From: Pirellulaceae bacterium
Lineage (GTDB): Bacteria; Planctomycetota; Planctomycetia; Pirellulales; Pirellulaceae
Direction: 5' to 3'
Assembly (NCBI GenBank): GCA_020852965.1
Contig: JADYZV010000103.1
Coordinates: forward strand, 58,695 to 122,694
DNA length: 64,000 nucleotides
The notes under the pieces: generated by a model
Seen by the model: only the letters and a program-made list of their open reading frames with translations
The model's database searches: none
What the model was told of the DNA's origin: nothing
In this document: piece by piece, positions 54,733 to 64,000 of the stretch
How positions within the stretch are numbered: the first letter of the stretch is position 1
How the letters are laid out: the number at the start of each line of letters is the position of its first letter
Position numbers and translations under genes: made by a program

Positions 54733-57700
54733 CTAGCGGTCCGTTGGTGCGTTGCCTACCAGCGGATCGCTTGATAGCCAAGCGAACAGACGATTTTTGG
54801 TGTCGGCCGTAACAATCGTGCGCCCATCGCTAGAAAAAGTGATGCAGGTTAGCTGCTCGCCGCGATGCCCTTCCAGATCGAACAATTGTTGTGGCTTGGG
54901 ATCGTGGGTCGGAGCGGCAAACCATACGGCCACCGTCCCGCCCGGCGCTCCCGTTACCAGGATATTTTCTGTCGGAGATACGGCTACACGGGTACCAAGC
55001 GGAATTTCTTCGGTTTCTGGCGAATGACTAGCGGCCTTTTCAGGAGCCGCATCGATGGCGACAAACTGCAGGGCACCATGCTGAGCCTGCTCGCTGTGAA
55101 CCAGCAAGAACTGCCGCGTGGACAGAGCTGGGTCCGCCCAGGTCTCATTGAAGAAGCTCAGATTGACCAGTTTGGCATCTGCGCTCATCAACGGTCGCTC
55201 GGCGAGCTTGGTCACCTGCCCCTCGGACAATATTTCAAGCATTCTATCGTCTCGGCAGACTGCTAGACGCGCATCGCTGCCAGGGTCCCACGCGGCAGCC
55301 AGTATGGCACCGATCTCAGCCAGGGTTCGCCCCGATTCGGGATCGACTAGGATCCCATTCCCCTGGTTCACAATCAACATCTGCCCGGCATCGGGCGAGA
55401 GGGATATATGCGAAGCGCCCAGAGCACTGTATCCCAGACGTGTCCAGCCTCCACTGTCGGCCTCGGCAGACAATTTCGAAACAGCAAACTTCCAAATCGA
55501 GCCATCTTCCAGCAATGCCCAAAGCGCGGTCCCTTGCTTGTTTCCAGTGGCCGAAATTAGTCGCGTGCGACCATAGCTGGTCACGCGCGGCGAATCGTCG
55601 GTCAGCTCCAATACTTGCGCCGATGTGGCCGAGACAAACGTTTGATTGTTAACTTTAAGTCGAGAACGAATGCGACTTTCATCGATCACCAAGCTATCAG
55701 AAATACGCGTGACCAGACTCGGGGCGTGATTCCCAACGACTTGTAGCCAGTGTACCCCCACTTCTCGATCCACTTTCAAGACCGAGGGGTAAGAGGCACC
55801 ATCGGAGAATTTCAACGAGACGAGCTTGGTGGTCGCATCCAGGCCGCGTCGACGAGTCGCGATCGTCAATGTTTCGCTCCCCTCCCCACCGGTCACCGCC
55901 AAGTCGACGTCCAGATGAGATTGTATTCGCCCACGATCGATCGACAGCGCGCTCGCGATCGATTCGACATTGGTGCGCCCGTCTAATGCACGCGTTGACC
56001 AGCCCAATTCGAGTCCTGAGTCGGTCCAGTGGAAGACAGCCAAACCACCGGTAGAAAAGGTCAAATAAAATCGATGCCCATCGTTAGACCAGACACCATT
56101 CAACGGGATATCGCTCGGATCAGCCAATGCGAAATTGCGCAGAGCTGGGTCGTCCCAACTGGCCGCATTACCAATTTCGAGCAGTCGAACCGCGCCGGAA
56201 CGTTTGACCAACATCACCCAAGCCGCATTGCTCGGATTCGGGACCGCGAAGTAGCTGCCAAAATCACTGCGCTCAAACGTCTCCTGACCGCTAGCTAGAT
56301 CGACCAAGCGAGTCTCACTGTCGCTGGCAAACAAAACTTGCCGCCCGCTGTCGACCAGCGAAACGCGCTGTTCGATCAACTCTTGACGCGCGCCATCGAC
56401 TTCGCGATTCGGTGCGCTCCAGCGGCGCCGCATCGCACCGGATTGAGTGTCCCAGCTACAGAACTCCCATGTATGCGTGGGGTCGGCCAGATATTCTTTA
56501 CGAGCATTCTTGAGTGAGGCGGCGGTTACTACAACTGCATGCTCGACATCAATGGCCGAATTGACCAGTTCTGCTCCCGGGGTATGACCAATGTAACTCC
56601 AACGATTGCCGTCGAAACGCTCGGTTTGCCCGTCGGTTAAGCTCCACAGATCGATCACTCCATTGCTATCGATGGCCAACGCACGGCCGTCGCTGGGACC
56701 GGCAATGACCGCTTGAACGGGAGCATTATATTCCGCAGGTTTGTCGCCATCCATGCGTTGCATACGCCGGCGTTGCTTCTGGCGTTCGACATTCCACACG
56801 ATCGCCGTGCCCCCTGCGTCGACCGCCAACACGCGATCCTCGCCCAACAATCCTACGCCTTCGATGTTCTTCGGCGTTCCCGTTAGGTAGGTGTCGTACT
56901 CCCAGGCTTGCAATTCTGCATCGTAATGCCAGACGTGAGCGACCGGCTCACTAACGCTCGATGTAATCAGTTGGTTGATTCCGTTGCTAACGATATGAGT
57001 CACCGGAGCGCGGTGTTTGTCAGCCAATTCGGCCAATTCCGTAATTGTCGATTCGCCAGGCGCAAGCTTGCCCACCATCAACGCATTGTTCGACAGGCCC
57101 AATACGACGCGATCGTCGACCAGGGTATGTTCCGCGCTGCGGATGGATGCCGGCAGTGTTTGACTCGGTTTCACCAACACAATCGCTTGTGCAGAGTGGT
57201 CGAGCACACCGACCAATGTTTCCTTGTCTTGAAAGCGAGTCGTCAGCAGTGTGTGCTGCGGGCCGATCGATTGCAGGTTAGTCAGCTCACCACGTATGCT
57301 GACCCGAGCCTTGGGTTCCTCTTTCAAGAACCAGTTTGCGTCATGATCCCAGAGCCACAGTCCGCCGCTAATACCCCCGACGAACTGTTTGCCGTCGGTC
57401 GAGTAGGCGAAGTATTGAAAGGCTCGCTTTTGGGTGGCCGCAACCGGCTGTGCTGTCGATTGATTAACATCCCAGCGTTTGACGCCACTCTCTCCATCGC
57501 GAGTGTAACTGAAGACGACCTCTTGGCCATCGGGCGAGATGGCGACTGCGTTGATAACACTATTCGCTTCGACGACTTGACGCGTGGTACTCAGCTTGCC
57601 TGCATCGTATTGCAGCAATTGCACCAAGCCTTTTTTCGTTCCCACCACGGCGCAGTTTGCCGCCGGAGCGCAGGCTGACACGTTGACTTGAGCATCGAGC

Positions 57701-60700
57701 ACAGAGCCCGCTTGAAGAGCTGCAACTACGGCGTCAGAGTCGGCGGCGGCATGGATGTGTGCTTTCGGCAAATCGAGATTGCCGAGTAGTTCAATGCGCT
57801 GCCATCCCCACGAGTCGATTTTGGGAGTGTTGCCGAAGAAGACATTGTTTTGGGATGCATCCTGTTCAGCCTGGCCGAGACCGAACATGTCGCGCAGTCG
57901 CTGCAGGTTTTGAGCACCAGCCGCCAAGTCGAATGATTCGATTTGCGACTTGGCCAAGGCGAGCGACGATTTGTATTCACCGAGTTGAATTTGTGCGGAG
58001 CGACGTTGAGCCAGCTCGGCGGCCTGTTTGGCTTTTACTTCCTCCTCTTCGGCTCGCCGTCGTTCTTGATTGGCCTTCATCTCACTCATCCTAGCCAGTT
58101 CCTGTTGTCGAATCGCTTCTTTTTCCGAGAGAAGTGCCTTGGCGGCCTCTTCAACCGCTTTAGTTTCCGCTGTCTTGGCTTTCGTTTCGGATTCTTGAGC
58201 GGCTACTTTGGCTTCGGCCTCTTTTTCTTTGGCCTGTCTCTCTTGTTCGGCGGATTGTTCTGCCCTGTTTTTCTCAAGCACCGCCAACTTCCTCTGGTCG
58301 TTAGCGATCCAGGCCAGCGCAGACAGACCGACAATGGCGAATAGAACCACCGCCGCGATCACTTTTTGCAATAGCCTCAGACTCGCTTCGCGTCCGGCGA
58401 CCTTCTTCTTGGCTTGGCTGGCCTGCGCGAGCAAGGTCGCCTCCTCAGGCACCTCGCGATCGAGCGTTTGCAGGGCCAAGTCGAAATTGCCTTGTGAATA
58501 GGCGGCTTGTCCGAAGGCCAGTCGAGCTTTCTTCAAGCCGCTGACGGCCGCAGTGTTCTCCGGCCACAAATCGATCGCATCGCGATATCCAAACAGCGTT
58601 CGCGAAAAAGTGTCGTAATCCCGCTTCTCAATCGCTTCCACAAGTAGTTCATCGGAGCGTTCGGTGAGCGCGATACTCTCCGCATGACGGCGGTACTCGC
58701 GAACCGCTTCCTGCAATTCTTCGACCGTTTGGTAGCGCGCGGCCGGTTCGGTCGCCATGGCCTTGTAGGCGATCTTCATCAACGGATCTTCACTATCCGC
58801 AACGACGAGATCGTTTTTGAGTGCTGCGCGCAAACACTGCGTGACCGAGTCGCCGGTGTGTGGCGGTTTGCCAGTCACCAAGTCATAGAGGATGGCGCCC
58901 AGGATATAGATGTCGCAGGTTTTGCCTATCTTCGGAAGTCGGTGCCCTGCCATTTCGGGCGCCATATAGCATGGCGTGCCCGCCAAGTTCATCGCCTTGA
59001 CCACCACCAGACGGCGCGATGGCTGATAGTCGCGAGTTAGCTTTTTGCGCAGATAGAGCCGATTGTGATTGGCTTCATCGATACTCACGATCTGCACGCG
59101 ATCGTACGATTCGACGCCATCATGCAGTACGATGGAGTCGCCACGCACGAAGTTGCTGCCGTCTTCAACCGTCAGGAACTTGTCCCCCTTCGCCGCTGGT
59201 TTGGCTAGATACGTAGTGTCCTTGTCGAGGTTGATGGCGGTCCCCCAGTCCGTGACAAACACTTCACCAAAGCGGCCGAGCATGGTGTTTTCAGGCTTCA
59301 GATCGCGATGGATCACCCCTTTCGAGTGAGCAAAGGCCATCGCATCGGTAACCTTCATGAAGATCTCTAAGTTCTGTTCGCGAGTCTTCTTGCGCATTAC
59401 GCGACTCCACTCGGTTCCCTGCACGAGCTTCATCGAGTAGAACAGCATCCCCTCTTCGCTGGCCCCAAGTTCATGGATGGGGACGATGTTGGAGTGATCC
59501 AAGTCGGCGGTGATGTGCGCCTCATACAGAAACCGGCGGCGACTTTCATCGTTGGACTGAAAGTTAGGCTTGGCCGTCTTGATGGCCACAATGCGGTTGA
59601 CGGCCGTTTGACGAGCAGAGAAGACGATACCCATCGCCCCTTCCCCGAGCTTGTCGACAATTTGATAGTCGGCTGTAACATCTTCTGATACGCTGGCATC
59701 GGCGACTCGGCGCGTGGCCACTCGTTGAAAGATCGAATCGGAGGCCTGAAGACCAATGGCTTGCAACGAGTGCATTGGATTCTCGCTCGATCCAGCCACA
59801 CCCTCCCATAAACGTTTTAGCCTTCCTTCAGTTCCCGATGCGCCCGATGCACCCGTCGCATCGACGGTCGAATTGCTGCTGTCGGTCGATTCAAAGATAA
59901 TCGTTTTGTCGTCTACAGAGGCGGAGTTGCCGCTGCCGGGAAGCACGACCGTCCCCGCGTCGTCGTTAGGATCGCTACCTGCAGTCGGTGGCACAACGGG
60001 AGTGGCCGCAGCGGCGCTACCGGCATCCACCGTAGCTCGCCCCGCATCGGCTGGCTGCGTCGGCCGCTCCTCCGCCGCCATGTCAATGGTTATGTTCCCT
60101 AGGTCTGCATTTGAATCATCGGAGCCGGATACATGCGTGGCATTGGGGTCGCTCGATTCTTCCTCGGGCCGTGGGTCATCCGGCATACCAAAGGCGTTGA
60201 CGGTTCCCATGCTGTCGCCGAGCAAATCTGCCAACTCGGACGGCAACGTCGATCCGTTGGCGTCCACCGTTCCATATTCATCCAAGCCCTCGCTGAGCAC
60301 CCCAGGGAAGTCGTCATCGAAATCGAAATCGTCGGCTTCGTCGAGCTCCGTCAAACCGGCGTCGACAGTCTGATCGATCTCATCGGGCGCGTCCCACTGG
60401 TCGCCTGCGACAACATCTAGGGTTTGATCTTGCAAATTGGCCTCGACGCCAGGCGCACTCACGGTGCCGCTACCGGCTTGTTCGTCTTCGCGTTCGCTGG
60501 CTGGCTCCTGCCCCGATTCTTGCGATTCGTGAGTGTGAAACTCAAGCTCAATCGGATCTTCAAAATCGACAGTTCGATCACCGGCCTCTGCGCTCACATT
60601 GATCGTTCCATCCTTCTTGCTTCGGGGTGGAATGTCTGCTCCGCACTGAGGGCAGGCGAGCAGGCCTTCTTCCAGCGGGAAATTGCATTCGGTGCAGCGA

Positions 60701-60705
60701 TTCAT
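54733..60705 (-). CDS. Giant Ser/Thr kinase with zinc ribbon, inserted beta module, coiled coil and WD40-like propellers
   Basis: 1990 residues. An N-terminal zinc ribbon (CTECNFPLEEGLLACPQC, 4-21) is followed by an acidic disordered region (about 25-330) with about ten T-V-D-type motifs. Kinase domain (about 345-690): GEGAMGIVFSARQ, IHRDLKPENTM, DWG in place of DFG (VTDWGTAI), PCYMAPEM. Between DWG and APE sits an extra stretch of about 70 residues (GDKFLTVEDGSNFVRGDSIV onward) that looks like a small beta module. A membrane helix (about 785-805, VIAAVVLFAIVGLSALAW) and a charged coiled coil (805-910) lead to about 1000 residues of WD40/beta-propeller repeats. It overlaps the surface-protein gene by 4 bases (ATGA). 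The propellers are predicted outside the membrane. Confidence 0.9.
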   Translation of the reverse strand: MNRCTECNFPLEEGLLACPQCGADIPPRSKKDGTINVSAEAGDRTVDFEDPIELEFHTHESQESGQEPASEREDEQAGSGTVSAPGVEANLQDQTLDVVAGDQWDAPDEIDQTVDAGLTELDEADDFDFDDDFPGVLSEGLDEYGTVDANGSTLPSELADLLGDSMGTVNAFGMPDDPRPEEESSDPNATHVSGSDDSNADLGNITIDMAAEERPTQPADAGRATVDAGSAAAATPVVPPTAGSDPNDDAGTVVLPGSGNSASVDDKTIIFESTDSSNSTVDATGASGASGTEGRLKRLWEGVAGSSENPMHSLQAIGLQASDSIFQRVATRRVADASVSEDVTADYQIVDKLGEGAMGIVFSARQTAVNRIVAIKTAKPNFQSNDESRRRFLYEAHITADLDHSNIVPIHELGASEEGMLFYSMKLVQGTEWSRVMRKKTREQNLEIFMKVTDAMAFAHSKGVIHRDLKPENTMLGRFGEVFVTDWGTAINLDKDTTYLAKPAAKGDKFLTVEDGSNFVRGDSIVLHDGVESYDRVQIVSIDEANHNRLYLRKKLTRDYQPSRRLVVVKAMNLAGTPCYMAPEMAGHRLPKIGKTCDIYILGAILYDLVTGKPPHTGDSVTQCLRAALKNDLVVADSEDPLMKIAYKAMATEPAARYQTVEELQEAVREYRRHAESIALTERSDELLVEAIEKRDYDTFSRTLFGYRDAIDLWPENTAAVSGLKKARLAFGQAAYSQGNFDLALQTLDREVPEEATLLAQASQAKKKVAGREASLRLLQKVIAAVVLFAIVGLSALAWIANDQRKLAVLEKNRAEQSAEQERQAKEKEAEAKVAAQESETKAKTAETKAVEEAAKALLSEKEAIRQQELARMSEMKANQERRRAEEEEVKAKQAAELAQRRSAQIQLGEYKSSLALAKSQIESFDLAAGAQNLQRLRDMFGLGQAEQDASQNNVFFGNTPKIDSWGWQRIELLGNLDLPKAHIHAAADSDAVVAALQAGSVLDAQVNVSACAPAANCAVVGTKKGLVQLLQYDAGKLSTTRQVVEANSVINAVAISPDGQEVVFSYTRDGESGVKRWDVNQSTAQPVAATQKRAFQYFAYSTDGKQFVGGISGGLWLWDHDANWFLKEEPKARVSIRGELTNLQSIGPQHTLLTTRFQDKETLVGVLDHSAQAIVLVKPSQTLPASIRSAEHTLVDDRVVLGLSNNALMVGKLAPGESTITELAELADKHRAPVTHIVSNGINQLITSSVSEPVAHVWHYDAELQAWEYDTYLTGTPKNIEGVGLLGEDRVLAVDAGGTAIVWNVERQKQRRRMQRMDGDKPAEYNAPVQAVIAGPSDGRALAIDSNGVIDLWSLTDGQTERFDGNRWSYIGHTPGAELVNSAIDVEHAVVVTAASLKNARKEYLADPTHTWEFCSWDTQSGAMRRRWSAPNREVDGARQELIEQRVSLVDSGRQVLFASDSETRLVDLASGQETFERSDFGSYFAVPNPSNAAWVMLVKRSGAVRLLEIGNAASWDDPALRNFALADPSDIPLNGVWSNDGHRFYLTFSTGGLAVFHWTDSGLELGWSTRALDGRTNVESIASALSIDRGRIQSHLDVDLAVTGGEGSETLTIATRRRGLDATTKLVSLKFSDGASYPSVLKVDREVGVHWLQVVGNHAPSLVTRISDSLVIDESRIRSRLKVNNQTFVSATSAQVLELTDDSPRVTSYGRTRLISATGNKQGTALWALLEDGSIWKFAVSKLSAEADSGGWTRLGYSALGASHISLSPDAGQMLIVNQGNGILVDPESGRTLAEIGAILAAAWDPGSDARLAVCRDDRMLEILSEGQVTKLAERPLMSADAKLVNLSFFNETWADPALSTRQFLLVHSEQAQHGALQFVAIDAAPEKAASHSPETEEIPLGTRVAVSPTENILVTGAPGGTVAVWFAAPTHDPKPQQLFDLEGHRGEQLTCITFSSDGRTIVTADTKNRLFAWLSSDPLVGNAPTDR

Positions 60706-63700
60706 AGTGAATCTCCATTACTCGTGGGTACAGTGTGGTTGCTAGTTTGGCTGGCTGGTTGCGTACTTGAACAGGAACTATCTTGGGCGGTGAGCGAACG
60801 CATTGCGAGTCCCTGGCGTTGGAAACGACGACGGCGACGAGCGCGGCGACCAAACTCGACTCGTTCGCTGCCAGCCGCAGGGGGAGGGGCGACTGTAGCT
60901 TGAGGTGTCTCGGCCTGGGGACGGTGTCGAACATACCACAACGATGCAGCGATCAAGCTGGCGTGGGCAAAGCGGGACTCATTGCGAGTGATGCGATGAC
61001 TCTGCTCTGCGTCCAAATAATCTGTTTCTGAGGAGTTTCGATAAAGGGAGCTATCCTCGGCGGAGGGACGACCGACTTCCTTGGCTGGGCTATCGACGCT
61101 CCCGGAATCTTGTTCGGAAGTAGACGACTCATTTGAATTCGCAGCTTCCACTTGGCTTGGAAGTTGAATCAATGGTTGCTGGGCATCGCCGCCGGCTTCA
61201 TCCACGTCGCGAACCGAAAACACGTCGAGCACAATTTCCTTGTTATCTAAGCCTTTCTCAATGATCGCGTAAGCACCGCTGGGGCGTTGCGGGTCGTTCA
61301 ATAATTCATTCTTCAGTTCTTCAATATCTTCCGCAGTAGGAGAGCCACCCGATTCGGTTTTGACTTCACCGAGCTTCAGACGTTGGTTGGGCTCGATCTC
61401 TACCGACTCATCCGCATCCTCCTCGGCATCAATCACCTTGGACTCTAGGATGTCCTGCTCTCTTGGCAGTTCACTCTCGTCGGCTTGGCCGTTCTGATTC
61501 GCATCGTCGAAATAAACTCGATAGATGGATACTTCGATAGTTCGCGCCTGGATCGCTTGAAGCTCCACGTCGTTGCGAACCAATTGTACCGGGTTGGCCA
61601 GTATGGACGGTGGAGGGGCAGTACTGATAGCCGGTGGTTCAACAGGGGCAGCATCAGCAGGCAATTCAGTGGCCCCTTGAGCTCCCAATGCAGACACGTT
61701 GGTGACAGGGAACGACTGTACGGTCATGTCGTGGATGTCGCTGGCTGTTTGGGCGGAAGCGTTCTCAAATAAGAAGAAATCGGCCGCGCGACGGGCTACG
61801 GCGGAGGTCGGCAAATCCTGGTTGGCATTCAGGAATTGTGGATCGAAGGCTGTGGCACGACTAAAGGCGGTGGCCTGCGCGGCTGACTGCGGGGCGGCCG
61901 GCAGTGAGAATTGATTGGTGCTATTGGTTGGATCGCTCGTCTTGGTCCGCGAACCCGATTCACCGAGCACATCGAACTGCTGGATTTCACCATCGGCATA
62001 ACCCACAAAAGTTACAAAGCCTGCTTCCCCTTCAAAACCGTACTGTGCCACAACTCGTTGGAAGACATGCGTACGATAGGTTTCTGCCAACGCCGACAAC
62101 CCGCCTACTTGATCGCGAATGACAAACTGCGTCGATGTCAGCAGCGGGTCCTGGGGAGTCAATCCATCTCCGCCATTGAACACATGCGCATTGAGATAGC
62201 CCACCGCCGCTTGTCCCATCGCATTGGTCGTCGCAAGGCTACCAATCCGTTCAATCCGCTGCGTACGGAATACGCCATCAGCCAAACGCGACTCGGTCTC
62301 CAAGGCACCGTTCATCTGGAGCTTGCCACCCGCCACCAACACAATGCCCCCTTCGGTTGCAGTCGAACTATGCGTTCCGATCGTTCCCGTATTGGCTATA
62401 TTCAGATCGGCGGCGGCATCGAGCGTTTCAATGTAGATGGTCGGTTGCGCCCTAGCTGTGCTCGGTGCGCTGTTCGCTCCCGCTGTAACATCTAGTACTT
62501 CCAAACTCTTTGTGTTCTGCACGAAAAGTGCGTATTGACGTTCATAGGTATCCTCAAAGCGGAATTGACGCGCGATCTCGGAATAACTTTCGCGAATGGC
62601 TGAAAGCCGAGTATCGCTGGTGCTGCGATCGACTTCGACCATCACACCTGCCGAATTGGCGTAGCTCTGGCGATCCGCCCCCAATTGATCGAGGAAATCG
62701 TCCCCTTTGTCATTGGCTCGTGCATTGGTCTGTTGCCAATCGCCGTCCAGCTTGCCATTAGCCCCAACGTGAGCCGTGAGCGTGTCCACCACCACGTGGT
62801 GCAAGTGGGCATAGGTACCAGCTTGAATCGTAAGGCTACGTCCAATCACCGTCGCATCAGAAACTATCCCGCCATCAACAAGTGCCAGTTCCTTAATCGC
62901 TTGAGCAGCGTCGAGCTTGATGTTTCCTGCGTCTCCCGAGCCTTTCGTTTCGATGCCTGTTTGAAGTCGAATGTCTCCCGCCATGGTGGTTTGCAACCCG
63001 ATCGCTCCACTTTGACTCACCAATACGCCACGCTCATCGTCGTCCAAACCATCGGTCACAATCAGATTGCCCCCAATGACCTGCACTTCAATCGCCGCAT
63101 CATTGGGAGTGCGTCCGGTTTGAGTTTCGAGGTCATCGAGCCCTCCGATTGTCAGCGATCTCGCGATTTCCGAAGTACTGCTGTTAAAGTGGACTTGCTG
63201 TACTTTGACGTCTACGTTCCCTTCACTGACATGTCCTATCGTCAAGTCGTGGCTGGCTGGTAACTGACGCAGGTAGATGCCGTTGACACTACTCGCAGCA
63301 ATCGTGCTGACGGTAGTGTCAAGTGGATCAGCGTGGGTACCGATTGCCTTCGCCACCATCCGCAATGAATTGGATTGCAAATTAGCATCGGCCCCGTTGT
63401 TATCCAGGATATCGCCGCCAGCATCGAGCGAAATATGACTGGCCGTCAGTAGCCCTAGCCGCTGAGTGCCGCCTGCGATTACTAACAGCGTGTGTCCCGT
63501 GGGCAATGGCACCACTTGTCCCGCTCTGGTGTTTGCGACACTGCTTTGTGTAAAGTCCCCAACCGCGCTGACAAACACATCTTTACCCGCAGTAACGCTA
63601 GCGGTCTGCGCGATATCGCGACCGGCCAACAGTGCGATGCTACCACTACTACTTGTCACCGCCGCGTTGATGTTCAGATCGCGAGTGGCTGTGAAAAGCT

Positions 63701-64000
63701 GGTCTCCGGCTGAGGTGGTGACGGTCGCGTTGACTCGCACGTCGCGACCCGTCACATAGATCGTACCAGAGGCCACAGTACTTACCGCCGCATCGATATC
63801 GATGTCGTTGCCAGCTTGTAGGGTTACGTGTCCGCCACCGCTGCGTACTTGGGCGTTGATGTCCAAGTTCGAACTGGCCCACAGCAGGATGTCACTAGCG
63901 CCCGTAGCGACTACACCAATCCCGTCGCCATCCGTACCATCGTTGACGGTGAGATTGCCACCACGCACGACGACTTTGATCGGCCCGGCAGATGTTTCTA
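60702..64000 (-). CDS. Filamentous-haemagglutinin-like surface protein (5' end beyond window)
   Basis: About 1099 codons seen; the frame is open to the window edge, so the N-terminus is missing. The first seen part has beta-helix repeats of about 30 residues (NDIDIDAAVSTVASGTIYVTG, RDLNINAAVTSSSGSIALLAG), as in large exported adhesins. A middle part is less repetitive. Near residue 850 (counting from the edge) is a calcium-loop-like DDANQNGQADESELP. A single helix near the end (HASLIAASLWYVRH) and an Arg-rich tail (FGRRARRRRRFQRQG) suggest a membrane anchor with cytoplasmic tail. Probably a giant planctomycete cell-surface protein. Its stop overlaps the kinase start. Confidence 0.85.
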   Translation of the reverse strand, partial: ETSAGPIKVVVRGGNLTVNDGTDGDGIGVVATGASDILLWASSNLDINAQVRSGGGHVTLQAGNDIDIDAAVSTVASGTIYVTGRDVRVNATVTTSAGDQLFTATRDLNINAAVTSSSGSIALLAGRDIAQTASVTAGKDVFVSAVGDFTQSSVANTRAGQVVPLPTGHTLLVIAGGTQRLGLLTASHISLDAGGDILDNNGADANLQSNSLRMVAKAIGTHADPLDTTVSTIAASSVNGIYLRQLPASHDLTIGHVSEGNVDVKVQQVHFNSSTSEIARSLTIGGLDDLETQTGRTPNDAAIEVQVIGGNLIVTDGLDDDERGVLVSQSGAIGLQTTMAGDIRLQTGIETKGSGDAGNIKLDAAQAIKELALVDGGIVSDATVIGRSLTIQAGTYAHLHHVVVDTLTAHVGANGKLDGDWQQTNARANDKGDDFLDQLGADRQSYANSAGVMVEVDRSTSDTRLSAIRESYSEIARQFRFEDTYERQYALFVQNTKSLEVLDVTAGANSAPSTARAQPTIYIETLDAAADLNIANTGTIGTHSSTATEGGIVLVAGGKLQMNGALETESRLADGVFRTQRIERIGSLATTNAMGQAAVGYLNAHVFNGGDGLTPQDPLLTSTQFVIRDQVGGLSALAETYRTHVFQRVVAQYGFEGEAGFVTFVGYADGEIQQFDVLGESGSRTKTSDPTNSTNQFSLPAAPQSAAQATAFSRATAFDPQFLNANQDLPTSAVARRAADFFLFENASAQTASDIHDMTVQSFPVTNVSALGAQGATELPADAAPVEPPAISTAPPPSILANPVQLVRNDVELQAIQARTIEVSIYRVYFDDANQNGQADESELPREQDILESKVIDAEEDADESVEIEPNQRLKLGEVKTESGGSPTAEDIEELKNELLNDPQRPSGAYAIIEKGLDNKEIVLDVFSVRDVDEAGGDAQQPLIQLPSQVEAANSNESSTSEQDSGSVDSPAKEVGRPSAEDSSLYRNSSETDYLDAEQSHRITRNESRFAHASLIAASLWYVRHRPQAETPQATVAPPPAAGSERVEFGRRARRRRRFQRQGLAMRSLTAQDSSCSSTQPASQTSNHTVPTSNGDSL

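Overview
This window looks like a chromosomal segment from a planctomycete, probably of the Pirellulaceae/Rhodopirellula type. The reasons are giant membrane Ser/Thr kinases with WD40-like tails, a large haemagglutinin-type surface protein, many lineage-type hypothetical proteins, long loosely packed intergenic regions, and several families of short palindromic or tandem repeats between genes. This is inferred from gene content; there is no rRNA in the window.

Layout. 0.3-8.9 kb (+ strand): an RND efflux permease; a secreted-protein gene broken by one in-frame stop; a decayed diadenylate-cyclase-like gene; a secreted beta-trefoil-like protein; a peroxiredoxin; a DoxX protein; and a membrane Ser/Thr kinase. 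8.9-9.9 kb is a scar beside tRNA-Leu(CAG): the last part of a bestrophin gene and a fragment of a tyrosine recombinase. 10.2-18.8 kb is mostly housekeeping: HtrA protease, dxr and rseP (overlapping), an AlkA-like glycosylase, a quinone oxidoreductase and an alpha/beta hydrolase. 19-26 kb: NhaA, a SulP transporter fused to a beta-carbonic anhydrase, an SDR39U1 epimerase, and an internally duplicated membrane protein. 26.5-38.7 kb: gyrB, glpK, a small secreted protein, sthA directly after a 1395-residue protein of unknown function, and an RsmC-like methyltransferase.

38.7-45.5 kb (- strand) is an inorganic-carbon uptake operon: DabA, DabB, and a second NuoL/M-type subunit whose usual ionisable residues are altered. 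A shattered further NuoL/M-like gene lies upstream. With the SulP-carbonic anhydrase fusion and NhaA, this gives the window a bicarbonate/pH theme. 45.9-51.8 kb (- strand) holds jetA-jetB-jetC, the SMC-like core of a Wadjet plasmid-defence system with no recognisable JetD nuclease next to it. Genomic repeat units have become part of the jetA coding sequence.

52-64 kb: a small receiver-like protein whose 3' end runs into a heptamer repeat array, then a - strand run, in transcription order, of a haemagglutinin-like surface protein (5' end outside the window), a 1990-residue kinase (4-bp overlap), a STAS protein, and a GspE-like ATPase (overlapping STAS) ending at a good rho-independent terminator. 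The kinase carries a small beta-rich module inserted in its activation segment.

The most novel-looking items are the JetD-less Wadjet core with repeat-derived coding sequence, the surface protein/kinase/STAS/ATPase cluster, the 1395-residue protein coupled to sthA, and the three-antiporter-subunit DAB locus. Family assignments come from motif recognition without database searches.
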